DNA from: Streptomyces sp. NBC_01381
GTDB lineage: Bacteria; Actinomycetota; Actinomycetes; Streptomycetales; Streptomycetaceae
Direction: 5' to 3'
NCBI RefSeq assembly: GCF_026340305.1
Contig: NZ_JAPEPI010000002.1
Location: forward strand, 3,100,001 to 3,164,000
DNA: 64,000 bases
Below, in pieces: positions 41,094 to 48,926 of this stretch; positions within the stretch are counted from its first letter, which is position 1; every line of letters starts with the position of its first letter. Under the pieces are notes generated by a model, which searched no databases, was not told where the DNA came from, and was given only the letters and a program-made list of their open reading frames with translations. Made by a program: the position numbers and the translations under genes.

Positions 41094-42467
41094 GTGGAGC
41101 CCTACCGCATCAAGGTTGTCGAGCCCCTCGCCCTCACGACTCGCGCGCAGCGCGAGGAGGCCCTCAAGCGGGTCGCCTACAACCCCTTCGACCTGCGTGC
41201 CGACGAGGTCACCATTGATCTGCTGAGTGACTCGGGAACAGGCGCGCTCTCCGCAGCCCAGCTGGCCGCCGGTATGAACGCCGACGAGTCCTACGCCGGA
41301 TCCCGTTCGTTCTACCGCTGGCACGCCGTCGTCAGCGAACTCACCGGATATCCACACATCTTGCCGACCCATCAAGGAAGGGCGGCGGAACGCATTCTGT
41401 TCGCCGCGCTCCTGGAACCCGGCAGCACCGTCCTGTCGAACACTCACTTCGACACCACTCGCGCCAACGTGGAACTGACCGGCTGCCAGGCACGTGACCT
41501 GCCCTGCGCCGAGGCCGCGGACCTCGACAGCGACTATCCCTTCAAGGGCAACATCGACCTGTCCGCTCTTCAGCAGGCACTCGAGGGCGCACACGAGTCC
41601 CCTGTCTCGGCCGTGGTGATGACCATCACCAACAACGGCGGTGGCGGGCAGCCGGTCTCCATGGAGAATCTGCGCCGGACGGCCGAACTGTGCCGCCGCC
41701 ACAGCGTCCCCATGATCCTGGACGCCGCGCGCTTCGCGGAGAACGCCTGGCTGGTGACCCGCCGCGAATCCGGATACCAGGACCGCACCCCTCGCCAGGT
41801 CTCCGAAGAGGCCTTCAGCCTGGCGGACGGATGCATCATGAGCGCCAAGAAGGACGGCATCGTCCACATCGGCGGCTTCATCGGTCTCAAGGACCCCGAA
41901 CTCGCCGAGAAGTGCAATGGGTTGCTCATCGCCACCGAAGGCTTCTCCACCTATGGCGGTCTGGCCGGCCGTGATCTCGACATGATGGCCCAAGGCCTCC
42001 TCGAGGTCACCGAGCCGACCTATCTGGCGGAGCGCGCCGAGGCAGCCAACTACCTTGCCGAGCGCATCCGCGCCGTCGGCGTCGACATCGTCGAACCCGC
42101 AGGCCTGCATGCCCTCTACCTCAACGCCGGGCGTCTCCTGCCCCACATACCGCCTCATCAGTACCCCGGCACCGCACTGGTCTGCGAGCTCTATCTGCGT
42201 GGGGGCATCCGCTCCGCAGAGCTGGGATCCCTTTACCTCGGCGAGGAGGACGAACAGGGAAACCCCCTGAAGAGCGCGCCTTACGAACTGGTGAGGCTGG
42301 CGCTCCCGCGCCGGGTCTACACCCGCAGCCATTACGACCATGTCGCCCAGACCCTGGCGGACATAGCCAAGGATCCCAGCTCGGTACACGGCTATCGCAT
42401 CGTTGGGCAGTCACCGATCCTGCGCCATTTCAGCATTCAGCTGGAACCGGTGAAATCCGCGGGCTGA
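41094..42467 (+). CDS. tnaA: Tryptophanase (L-tryptophan indole-lyase)
   Basis: 457 residues. The PLP lysine is in MSAKKDGIVHIGGF (Lys252/253). Other family blocks include LPTHQGRAAERILFAALL, NTHFDTTRANVELTG, MTITNNGGGGQPVSMENLR and MILDAARFAENAW. It cleaves tryptophan to indole, pyruvate and ammonia. Tyrosine phenol-lyase is the main alternative, but pairing with a DMATS gene favours tryptophan or prenyl-tryptophan as substrate, giving free prenylindole. The GTG start is 61 bases after the prenyltransferase stop, preceded by GGAAGAA. Confidence 0.87.
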   Translation: MEPYRIKVVEPLALTTRAQREEALKRVAYNPFDLRADEVTIDLLSDSGTGALSAAQLAAGMNADESYAGSRSFYRWHAVVSELTGYPHILPTHQGRAAERILFAALLEPGSTVLSNTHFDTTRANVELTGCQARDLPCAEAADLDSDYPFKGNIDLSALQQALEGAHESPVSAVVMTITNNGGGGQPVSMENLRRTAELCRRHSVPMILDAARFAENAWLVTRRESGYQDRTPRQVSEEAFSLADGCIMSAKKDGIVHIGGFIGLKDPELAEKCNGLLIATEGFSTYGGLAGRDLDMMAQGLLEVTEPTYLAERAEAANYLAERIRAVGVDIVEPAGLHALYLNAGRLLPHIPPHQYPGTALVCELYLRGGIRSAELGSLYLGEEDEQGNPLKSAPYELVRLALPRRVYTRSHYDHVAQTLADIAKDPSSVHGYRIVGQSPILRHFSIQLEPVKSAG

Positions 42468-42488
42468 CTTACCATCACCCGTCGCCCC

Positions 42489-42510
42489 GGCCGCCTGGAG
42501 CAAGGTGGCC
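42489..42510 (+). terminator. Possible terminator after tryptophanase
   Basis: GGCCGCCT and AGGTGGCC pair at 7 of 8 positions across a 6-nt loop, 22 bases after the stop codon. No T-tract. Confidence 0.35.
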
Positions 42511-42597
42511 GACTCTGGGGGTGCTCGCTTTGACCTGTCGGCGTGGGCCTCGTTCATGTTGAGGACATGGATGAGGCCCATTCGCTTGGTGCGGTGT

Positions 42598-42634
42598 TCA
42601 AGGGGTCGCAGGTTCAAATCCTGTCGTCCCGACG
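42598..42634 (+). pseudogene. 3' end of tRNA-Pro (T-arm and acceptor strand)
   Basis: The variable region, T-arm (GCAGGTTCAAATCCTGT) and 3' acceptor strand CGTCCCG plus discriminator A are intact, but no 5' acceptor CGGGACG, D-arm or anticodon arm precedes them. A short hairpin (CCGAC-loop-GTCGG) follows. It shares an exact 26-nt match with the fragment near 15.8 kb. The rest of this ~320-base gap holds no gene. Confidence 0.65.
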
Positions 42635-42789
42635 GTTACGTCGGAAGACCAATCGGCCGCGTCGGGAACAGCCGGTCCGTCCGGCGCGGTTGCATCGACC
42701 GAGGGACCGGCGGCGCCGCCGGCCCCCAGGGGCGCGGTACGCCCGCCGCGCACTCGGATCGAGATGTACTTCTGCAGGAGGAAAGTTTC

Positions 42790-43623
42790 ATGACTGGCCG
42801 GCCCTTGACGCTCATGGCAGTACACGCCCACCCCGATGACGAGGCCACCGGAACCGGAGGCGTCCTCGCGCGGTACGCGGCGGAAGGCATCCGCACGGTT
42901 CTCGTGACCTGTACCGACGGCCGTTGCGGTGACGGCCCTGAGGGCGTCAAGCCGGGCGATCCCGGGCACGATCCGGAGGCCGTCGCCTTGATGCGCCGTC
43001 AAGAACTCAAGGAGAGCTGTGACGTCCTGAAGGTCGGCGATCTGGAGCTGCTCGACTATGCCGACTCCGGGATGATGGGCTGGCCGAGCAACGACGCCCC
43101 CGGAGCCTTCTGGCAGACCCCCGTGGAGGAAGGCGCCGCCCGACTCGCCGAGCTCATGCGGCACTACCGGCCCGATGTGGTCGTCACGTACGACGAGAAC
43201 GGCTTCTACGGCCACCCCGACCACATCCAGGCCCACCGCATCACGATGGCGGCGCTGGAGATGACCGAGCTGACACCGAAGGTGTACTGGACGACGATGC
43301 CCCGCTCGGGGATGCAGCGGTTCGGGGAGCTCATGCGCGAGTTTCACCCGGACATGCCGGAGCCGGATCCTGCCGAGGCCGCCGCGATGGCCGAGATCGG
43401 GCTGCCCGACGACGAGATCACCACGTGGGTCGACACCCTCGCGTTCAGCGGTCAGAAGTTCGACGCGCTGGCCGCGCACGCCAGTCAGGGCGAGAACATC
43501 TTCTTCCTCAAGATGGGCAAGGAGAGGTTCGGCGAGTTGATGGGCATGGAGACCTTCGTACGCGTCAAGGACACCACCGGCGCGACCGTACCCGAGAACG
43601 ATCTCTTCGCCGGACTGCGCTGA
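42790..43623 (+). CDS. LmbE/PIG-L-family N-acetylglucosamine deacetylase-like protein
   Basis: 277 residues. The zinc site is given by AVHAHPDDEATGTGG near the N-terminus and GFYGHPDHIQAHR in the middle. This family includes mycothiol enzymes MshB and Mca and antibiotic deacetylases. The length is close to Mca, but Mca hallmark residues after the first motif are not clear, so a mycothiol-conjugate role is only possible. AGGAGGAAAG is well placed before the ATG. It stands alone, between a tRNA remnant and a broken ThuA gene. Confidence 0.85.
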   Translation: MTGRPLTLMAVHAHPDDEATGTGGVLARYAAEGIRTVLVTCTDGRCGDGPEGVKPGDPGHDPEAVALMRRQELKESCDVLKVGDLELLDYADSGMMGWPSNDAPGAFWQTPVEEGAARLAELMRHYRPDVVVTYDENGFYGHPDHIQAHRITMAALEMTELTPKVYWTTMPRSGMQRFGELMREFHPDMPEPDPAEAAAMAEIGLPDDEITTWVDTLAFSGQKFDALAAHASQGENIFFLKMGKERFGELMGMETFVRVKDTTGATVPENDLFAGLR

Positions 43624-43649
43624 TCCGCCTGTTCGGCAGCGGCCTTCGC

Positions 43650-44139
43650 GGGATCCCTGGCGGCCCGCTGCCCAGTGGAGGGCACCAGGAGAGCGGATGG
43701 TCCGCGCCGTGCGTGCCGCCGGTGTACGTGGACTCGTCGGCGCGCAGCAGGACGCGGACGTCCGCGTCGCGCGGGGTCCTCCACGTGGACCAGGCCGGGC
43801 TGGAGCGGCGGGTGGCCGGCGAAGCGGGTGCCGAGCAGGTCGCCGTAGAAGGGCCGGTCGGGTTCGGCGTTGGCCGCCGCATGGACGGCGAGGAGCCCGC
43901 CGCCGCGCCGTACGTATGCCTCCAGGGCCGATCGGCCCTGGTCGGTGAGGACCGGACCGGTGGTCGACAAGAGGACCACGGCCGCGCACCGGTCGAGCCG
44001 CTCCCGCGTGAACACCCCCGGATCGTCGGTCGCCTCCGCCGCGAACCCGGCCTCCCGGGCCAGCCTGACGAGCGCGTCGGTACCCGCAGGGATGGCATCG
44101 TGGCGGTAGCCGGCGGTATGGGTGCAGACGAGCCTGTTC
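43650..44139 (-). pseudogene. Broken ThuA-like (trehalose utilisation) gene
   Basis: The minus strand reads RLVCTHTAGYRHDAIPAGTD, FTRERLDRCAAVVLLSTTGP, YVRRGGGLLAVHAAANAEPD and DLLGTRFAGHPP, all standard ThuA-domain blocks, then changes frame and resumes at DVRVLLRADESTYTGG and ADHPLSWCPPLGSG after a deletion of roughly 20 codons. The C-terminal GHTxxxY part is missing, and no start codon is evident at the 5' side. Confidence 0.7.
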
Positions 44140-44311
44140 GCCGCGCCGACCTGCCGGCCGGGGGGCCTGGCGGAAGGATCACGTGACCTGGCGGGCCCCA
44201 GGTCACGGGTCGCCGACCTGAGCGCGGAACTGGCCCCGCACGCGGGGGACTTCGGGGTACGCATGGCGTCCAAGGGGGCCGTGGCGGCGGCGCGGGTGCC
44301 CTCGAAGCCGG
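44140..44311. other. Interval without recognisable gene
   Basis: No feature seen between the ThuA remnant and the LacI stop codon. Confidence 0.4.
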
Positions 44312-45406
44312 TCAGCGCGCAGGTGGCGGGGCAGTGCTCGCGCGTACCACGAGTCGGGTCGGCACCAGGGTGGTGCCGTGCTCCGGTGCGCCGTGTTTGA
44401 CCTGGTGCAGTACGCGGTCCACGCAGCGGCGGCCGACTTCGCCGAAGTCCTGGTGGACGGTGGTCAGCGGCGGCTGGAACGAGCCGGCTTCGGCGATGTC
44501 GTCGAAGCCGACCACGGAGACGTCGTCGGGGACCTTGCGGCCGCGCTCGTTGAGGGCGCGCAGCAGGCCGAGTGCCATCTGGTCGTTGGCCGCGAACACC
44601 GCGGTGCACTCGGCGCGTTCGGCGAGTTCGAGGCCGGCGCGGTAGCCGGACTCGGCCGACCAGTCGCCGCGGACGAGCGAGGGCGGCGTGCGGCCGGCCT
44701 GCACGAGCGCCGCGCGCCAGGCTTCCGTTCTGCGCTGGGCCGCGTACGACTTCTCGGGTCCCGCGAGGTGCCAGACCGTCTCGTGGCCGAGGTCGAGGAG
44801 ATGGGCGATGGCCTCACGGGTGCCGCCGACCTGGTCCGTGTCCACGACCGTGTACCGGTCTCCGGCGTCGGAGTCGGCGACGACGACCTTCACGTGCGGT
44901 GGCAGCGACAGGCGCGCGTCGTCGAGGAGGTGGACCTCCATGATGACGATGGCCGCGTCGATGGCCAGTTCGCCAAGGCGCGAGAAGGCGCCGCGGACCT
45001 CGTCCTGGGTGGGCACCGCGACGGGCAGCAGCGTGACCGCGTACCCCTCCTGGGCGGCCGAGGTGGCGATCGCCTCCAGAGTGCGGACGTTGCCCGTCGT
45101 GGAGAGGGTGAAGGTGATGACGCCGATGGTGCGGAACTCGCCGCTCTTGAGGGCGCGGGCCGCGCTGTTGGGGCGGTAGTCGAGCTCTCTCATCGCGGAG
45201 AGGACCTGCTCGCGGGTGGCTTCGTTGACTCCGGGAAAGCCGTTGGAGACGCGGGAGACCGTCTGGGAGGAGACCCCGGCCAGCCGGGCCACGTCCGCCA
45301 TCGACACGGAACGGCGTCGTGCGGGGCGGCTCGCGGGGATGGGCCCGTCGCCCGGCGTCCGTGACGCCGGGGTGTGTTCGTCTGTGCCGTCCACGCTCTC
45401 CCTCAC
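44312..45406 (-). CDS. LacI-family transcriptional repressor of the galactan locus
   Basis: 364 residues from the GTG chosen here. The helix-turn-helix SMADVARLAGVSSQTVSRVS is followed by the hinge helix NSAARALKSGEF and a periplasmic-binding-protein-like ligand domain (VFAANDQMALGLLRALNERG, DVSVVGFDDIAEAGSFQPPL). GAAGGG lies 9 bases before the GTG; an ATG at 45463 and a GTG at 45394 are alternatives. It is divergent from the sugar importer, and two palindromes of LacI type lie between them, a third lying before the GH5 gene. It should repress these genes until a galactan-derived sugar binds. Confidence 0.9.
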   Translation of the reverse strand: MRESVDGTDEHTPASRTPGDGPIPASRPARRRSVSMADVARLAGVSSQTVSRVSNGFPGVNEATREQVLSAMRELDYRPNSAARALKSGEFRTIGVITFTLSTTGNVRTLEAIATSAAQEGYAVTLLPVAVPTQDEVRGAFSRLGELAIDAAIVIMEVHLLDDARLSLPPHVKVVVADSDAGDRYTVVDTDQVGGTREAIAHLLDLGHETVWHLAGPEKSYAAQRRTEAWRAALVQAGRTPPSLVRGDWSAESGYRAGLELAERAECTAVFAANDQMALGLLRALNERGRKVPDDVSVVGFDDIAEAGSFQPPLTTVHQDFGEVGRRCVDRVLHQVKHGAPEHGTTLVPTRLVVRASTAPPPAR

Positions 45407-45474
45407 CAGGTGCCGCCCTTCGTGAGCAACCCTTGACCGCTCATCTGGAGGCAGTGTAGACATGCCGCCATCGA

Positions 45475-45490
45475 ATGTTTACGTAAACAT
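45475..45490. promoter_or_regulatory. LacI-type operator 1
   Basis: ATGTTTACGTAAACAT is a perfect 16-bp palindrome with the central CG typical of LacI-family operators, in the intergenic region between the regulator and the importer. Confidence 0.8.
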
Positions 45491-45534
45491 ATCGCCTGAC
45501 CCGCGCATTGGTCGAGCCGCTCAACCGGCCTGGA

Positions 45535-45550
45535 ACGTTTACGTGAACTG
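45535..45550. promoter_or_regulatory. LacI-type operator 2
   Basis: ACGTTTACGTGAACTG matches operator 1 at 12 of 16 positions and is centred 60 bp from it, a spacing compatible with looping or cooperative binding. It lies 38 bases before the first importer gene. Confidence 0.7.
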
Positions 45551-45588
45551 CGGTTTCGGTTTGGCGAAGCACAAGCGAGGGACGCGAG

Positions 45589-46515
45589 ATGACGACGCTT
45601 CAACCGCCGGCGGCAGCAGCCCCCCGCCCGGCCGGGCCACCGCCGCGGCGCGCACGCCGCTCATGGAGGGGATGGGGGTTCATCGGGCCGTTCCTGCTTG
45701 TCTTCGCGCTGGTCTTCCTGGCGCCGCTGCTGTACTCGGTCTATCTGAGCCTGTTCCGGACACAACTCATCGGCGGCACCACCTTCGTGGGCCTGGACAA
45801 CTACCAACAGGCCCTGCAGGACGGCAAGTTCTGGGACGCCGTCTTCCGTGTAGGCCTCTTCCTCCTTGTCCAGGTGCCGATCATGCTGGGCATCGCCCTG
45901 CTTGTGGCGCTCGCGATCGACAGCGGCCGCCTGTACGGCAAGGACTTCTTCCGGATCTCCGTCTTCCTGCCGTATGCCGTACCCGCCGTCGTCGCGACGC
46001 TGATGTGGGGCTTCATGTACGGGCCCCGCTTCGGCCTGGTCGGCGACATCAACGACGCGTTCGGCGTCCACCTGCCCGACCCGCTCTCATCGGACCTGGT
46101 CCTGGCGTCGATCGGCAACATCGTCACCTGGGAGTTCGTCGGCTACAACATGCTGATCTTCTACTCCGCGCTGCGCGTCATCCCGCACTCGCTCTACGAG
46201 GCCGCGCAGATCGACGGCGCCGGCCAGTGGCGGGTCATCTCGGCGATCAAGCTTCCGGCGATCCGCGGCGCCCTGGTCATCGCCACGATCTTCTCGATCA
46301 TCGGCAGCTTCCAGCTCTTCAACGAGCCCGCCATCCTCCAGAAGCTCGCGCCCAACGCGATCACCACGGACTACACCCCGAACTACTACACCTACTCGCT
46401 GTCCTTCTCCGGCCAGCAGCACAACTACTCCGCGACGGTCGCCATCGTCATGGGCGTGCTCACCATGGTCGTCGCCTATGTCGTCCAGCTGCGCGGCATG
46501 CGCAAGGGAGCGTGA
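45589..46515 (+). CDS. Sugar ABC transporter permease (MalF type)
   Basis: 308 residues, six predicted helices after a Pro/Arg-rich cytoplasmic start. The EAA loop is YEAAQIDGAGQWRVISAIKL. The helix GFIGPFLLVFALVFLAPLLY is typical of carbohydrate CUT1 permeases. GAGGGA precedes the ATG. It forms a heterodimer with the next gene product. It lies directly downstream of two LacI operators. Confidence 0.93.
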   Translation: MTTLQPPAAAAPRPAGPPPRRARRSWRGWGFIGPFLLVFALVFLAPLLYSVYLSLFRTQLIGGTTFVGLDNYQQALQDGKFWDAVFRVGLFLLVQVPIMLGIALLVALAIDSGRLYGKDFFRISVFLPYAVPAVVATLMWGFMYGPRFGLVGDINDAFGVHLPDPLSSDLVLASIGNIVTWEFVGYNMLIFYSALRVIPHSLYEAAQIDGAGQWRVISAIKLPAIRGALVIATIFSIIGSFQLFNEPAILQKLAPNAITTDYTPNYYTYSLSFSGQQHNYSATVAIVMGVLTMVVAYVVQLRGMRKGA

Positions 46516-46520
46516 TCCCC

Positions 46521-47459
46521 ATGACGGGACCGAGCACCACCACCGCTCCCCGGCCCGCGGCACGGCCGCGCACCACCGCACCGCGCCTGCGCACCCCGCG
46601 CCGACACACACCCCGGCGCCCCCGGCGCAGCGTCCTGCTCACCTTGCTCACCGGCGTCGTCCTGCTCTACAGCCTCGTCCCGCTCCTGTGGCTGCTGATC
46701 AGCGCCACCAAGACCCAGGAGGGACTCGCCGGTTCGTTCGGCCTGTGGTTCGACGGCGACTTCGCCCTGTGGGACAACATCACCGAGACCTTCACGTACC
46801 AGGACGGCGTCTTCGGCCGCTGGCTCCTCAACACCCTGCTGTACGTGGTCGTGGGCGCCGGCGGCGCCACCTTCCTCGCCGTACTCGGCGGATACGCGCT
46901 CGCCAAGTTCGACTTCCCCGGCAAGCGGGGCGTGTTCGCGGTCGTCATCGGCGCGGTCGCGGTGCCCACCACGGCGCTCGCCGTCCCGACGTTCCTGATG
47001 TTCAGCGAGATGGGTCTGACCGACACCCCGTGGGCCGTCATCATCCCGTCCCTGATCTCGCCGTTCGGGCTCTATCTGATGTGGGTGTTCGCGACCGAGG
47101 CGATCCCCACGGAGCTGATGGAGGCCGCCCGGATCGACGGCGCGAGCGAGCTGCGCACCTTCTTCCAGGTCGCCCTGCCGCTGCTCGCGCCCGGCACGGT
47201 CACCGTCCTTCTCTTCACCACGGTCGCGACCTGGAACAACTACTTCCTGCCGCTGATCATGCTCAAGGACCCCGACTGGTACCCGCTCACCCTCGGCCTC
47301 GACGCCTGGAACAAACAGGCGGCCACGGCAGGCGGCGAGGCCGTCTTCAACCTGGTCGTCACCGGCTCGCTGCTCACGATCGTGCCCCTCATCGCCGCCT
47401 TCCTGCTGCTCCAGAAGTACTGGCAGTCCGGCCTCGCCGCCGGAAGCGTCAAGGAGTAG
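46521..47459 (+). CDS. Sugar ABC transporter permease (MalG type)
   Basis: 312 residues, six helices, EAA loop MEAARIDGASELRTFFQVAL, and the C-terminal MalG-type end. The ATG at 46521 is chosen because AAGGGAG lies 10 bases upstream; an in-frame GTG at 46512 would be only one base from that site, although it overlaps the previous stop in the GTGA style. It is the partner of the upstream permease. No ATPase gene is present, so a shared MsiK-like ATPase encoded elsewhere probably energises it, as is usual in Streptomyces. Confidence 0.93.
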   Translation: MTGPSTTTAPRPAARPRTTAPRLRTPRRHTPRRPRRSVLLTLLTGVVLLYSLVPLLWLLISATKTQEGLAGSFGLWFDGDFALWDNITETFTYQDGVFGRWLLNTLLYVVVGAGGATFLAVLGGYALAKFDFPGKRGVFAVVIGAVAVPTTALAVPTFLMFSEMGLTDTPWAVIIPSLISPFGLYLMWVFATEAIPTELMEAARIDGASELRTFFQVALPLLAPGTVTVLLFTTVATWNNYFLPLIMLKDPDWYPLTLGLDAWNKQAATAGGEAVFNLVVTGSLLTIVPLIAAFLLLQKYWQSGLAAGSVKE

Positions 47460-47519
47460 GCGCGGTCTGCAGGCGCGGTCGCTCATCCTGTCGAACCACG
47501 ACGAAGTGGAAGTATCGCC

Positions 47520-48857
47520 ATGCCCAAGCACTCCCGCCGCTTGCTGCGCGGACTTGGTCTTCTCACCGTTCTCGCTCTGGGGGCGACCGCCTGCGGGTCG
47601 GGAGACGACGACTCCGCCCAGAAGAAGGTCGGCGCCTCCGACATCAAGGCCGCGCTGAAGAAGGGCGGCACCGTCACCGTGTGGGCGTGGGAGCCCACCT
47701 TGAAGCAGGTCGAGGCCGACTTCGAGAAGAAGTACCCGAAGGTCGACGTCAAGTTGGTCAACGCGGGCACGAACAACGACCAGTACAAGGCGCTTTCGAA
47801 CGCCATCTCGGCGAAGAAGGGCGTCCCGGACGTCGCGCAGATCGAGTACTACGCACTGGGGCAGTACGCCCTGACGAAGCAGGTCGCCGACCTTTCGGCG
47901 TACGGAGCGGACAAGCTGGCCGGGTCGTACTCGCCGGGCCCGTGGAACGCGGTGAAGTCCGGCGACGGCGTCTACGGCCTCCCCATGGACTCCGGCCCGA
48001 TGGCGCTCTTCTACAACAAGAAGGTCTTCGACAAGCACAAGATCGCCGTGCCGACGACCTGGGACGAGTACGTGGAGGCCGGCCGCAAGCTGCACAAGGC
48101 CGACCCGAAGGCGTACATCACCAGCGACGTCGGTGACGCGGGCCTGACCACCAGCCTTCTGTGGCAGGGCGGTTCGCGGCCGTACAAGGTCGACGGCACG
48201 AAGGTCGGCATCGACTTCACCGACGCGGGCGCGAAGAAGTACACCGACACGTGGCAGAAGCTGATCGACGAGAAGCTGGTCTCTCCCGTCAGCGGCTGGA
48301 GCGACGACTGGTACAAGGGCCTGGGCGACGGCACCATCGCCACGCTGACCGTCGGCGCCTGGATGCCCGCCAACTTCGCCTCCGGCGTGAAGGGCGCCGC
48401 GGGGGACTGGCGAGCCGCACCGCTGCCGCAGTGGACCAAGGGCGCCGACGTGAGCGCCGAGAACGGCGGCAGCTCGCTGGCCCTGCCCGAGCTGGGCGAG
48501 AACAAGGAACTCGCGTACGCCTTCGTCGAGTACGCCAACTCCGGTGCCGGCGTGGGGACCCGCATCAAGAACGGCGCCTTCCCGGCCACCACCAAGGACC
48601 TGAACTCCTCGTCCTTCCAGGACACCGCGTTCCCCTACTTCGGCGGCCAGAAGGCCAACAAGATCTTCGCCGAGTCCGCGAAGAACGTACCCACCGACTG
48701 GAAGTACCTGCCCTACCAGGTGTACGCCAACTCGATCTTCAACGACACCGTCGGCAAGGCCTATGTCTCCGGTACGAAGCTGTCGGCGGGCCTGAAGTCG
48801 TGGCAGGAGGCGTCCGTCAAGTACGGCGGCGAGCAGGGCTTCACCGTGGAGAAGTAG
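47520..48857 (+). CDS. Sugar-binding lipoprotein of the ABC importer
   Basis: 445 residues. Signal peptide with lipobox GATAC (Cys25), then a type 1 extracellular solute-binding domain (GGTVTVWAWEPTLKQVEADF, PDVAQIEYYALGQYALTKQV, DSGPMALFYNKKVFDKHKIA). Several aromatic residues (WQGGSRPY, SGWSDDWYKGL) could stack on sugar rings. It captures oligosaccharides, probably beta-galactan fragments given the neighbouring glycosidases, and feeds the two permeases. Confidence 0.92.
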   Translation: MPKHSRRLLRGLGLLTVLALGATACGSGDDDSAQKKVGASDIKAALKKGGTVTVWAWEPTLKQVEADFEKKYPKVDVKLVNAGTNNDQYKALSNAISAKKGVPDVAQIEYYALGQYALTKQVADLSAYGADKLAGSYSPGPWNAVKSGDGVYGLPMDSGPMALFYNKKVFDKHKIAVPTTWDEYVEAGRKLHKADPKAYITSDVGDAGLTTSLLWQGGSRPYKVDGTKVGIDFTDAGAKKYTDTWQKLIDEKLVSPVSGWSDDWYKGLGDGTIATLTVGAWMPANFASGVKGAAGDWRAAPLPQWTKGADVSAENGGSSLALPELGENKELAYAFVEYANSGAGVGTRIKNGAFPATTKDLNSSSFQDTAFPYFGGQKANKIFAESAKNVPTDWKYLPYQVYANSIFNDTVGKAYVSGTKLSAGLKSWQEASVKYGGEQGFTVEK

Positions 48858-48926
48858 CCCACCCCGCTCGATTCCGCTCGGCTTGATTCCGCGCCCCTGG
48901 AAGACCGTTCCTTTGAAAGGACGTGC

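Noticed and set aside
15815..42624. Integrative element bounded by tRNA-Pro attachment repeats
   Set aside because: Not called as a mobile element: no integrase, excisionase, replication or transfer gene is present and the left repeat lacks the tRNA acceptor end. Kept only as a finding to test.
42530..42634. Complete tRNA gene
   Set aside because: The 5' acceptor strand, D-arm and anticodon arm cannot be built from the upstream bases; only the 3' part is present.
42411..43989. Minus-strand frames containing MNLRPLEHR and GTTGFEPATP
   Set aside because: Again antisense translations of a tRNA-Pro remnant, and they overlap the LmbE-type gene.
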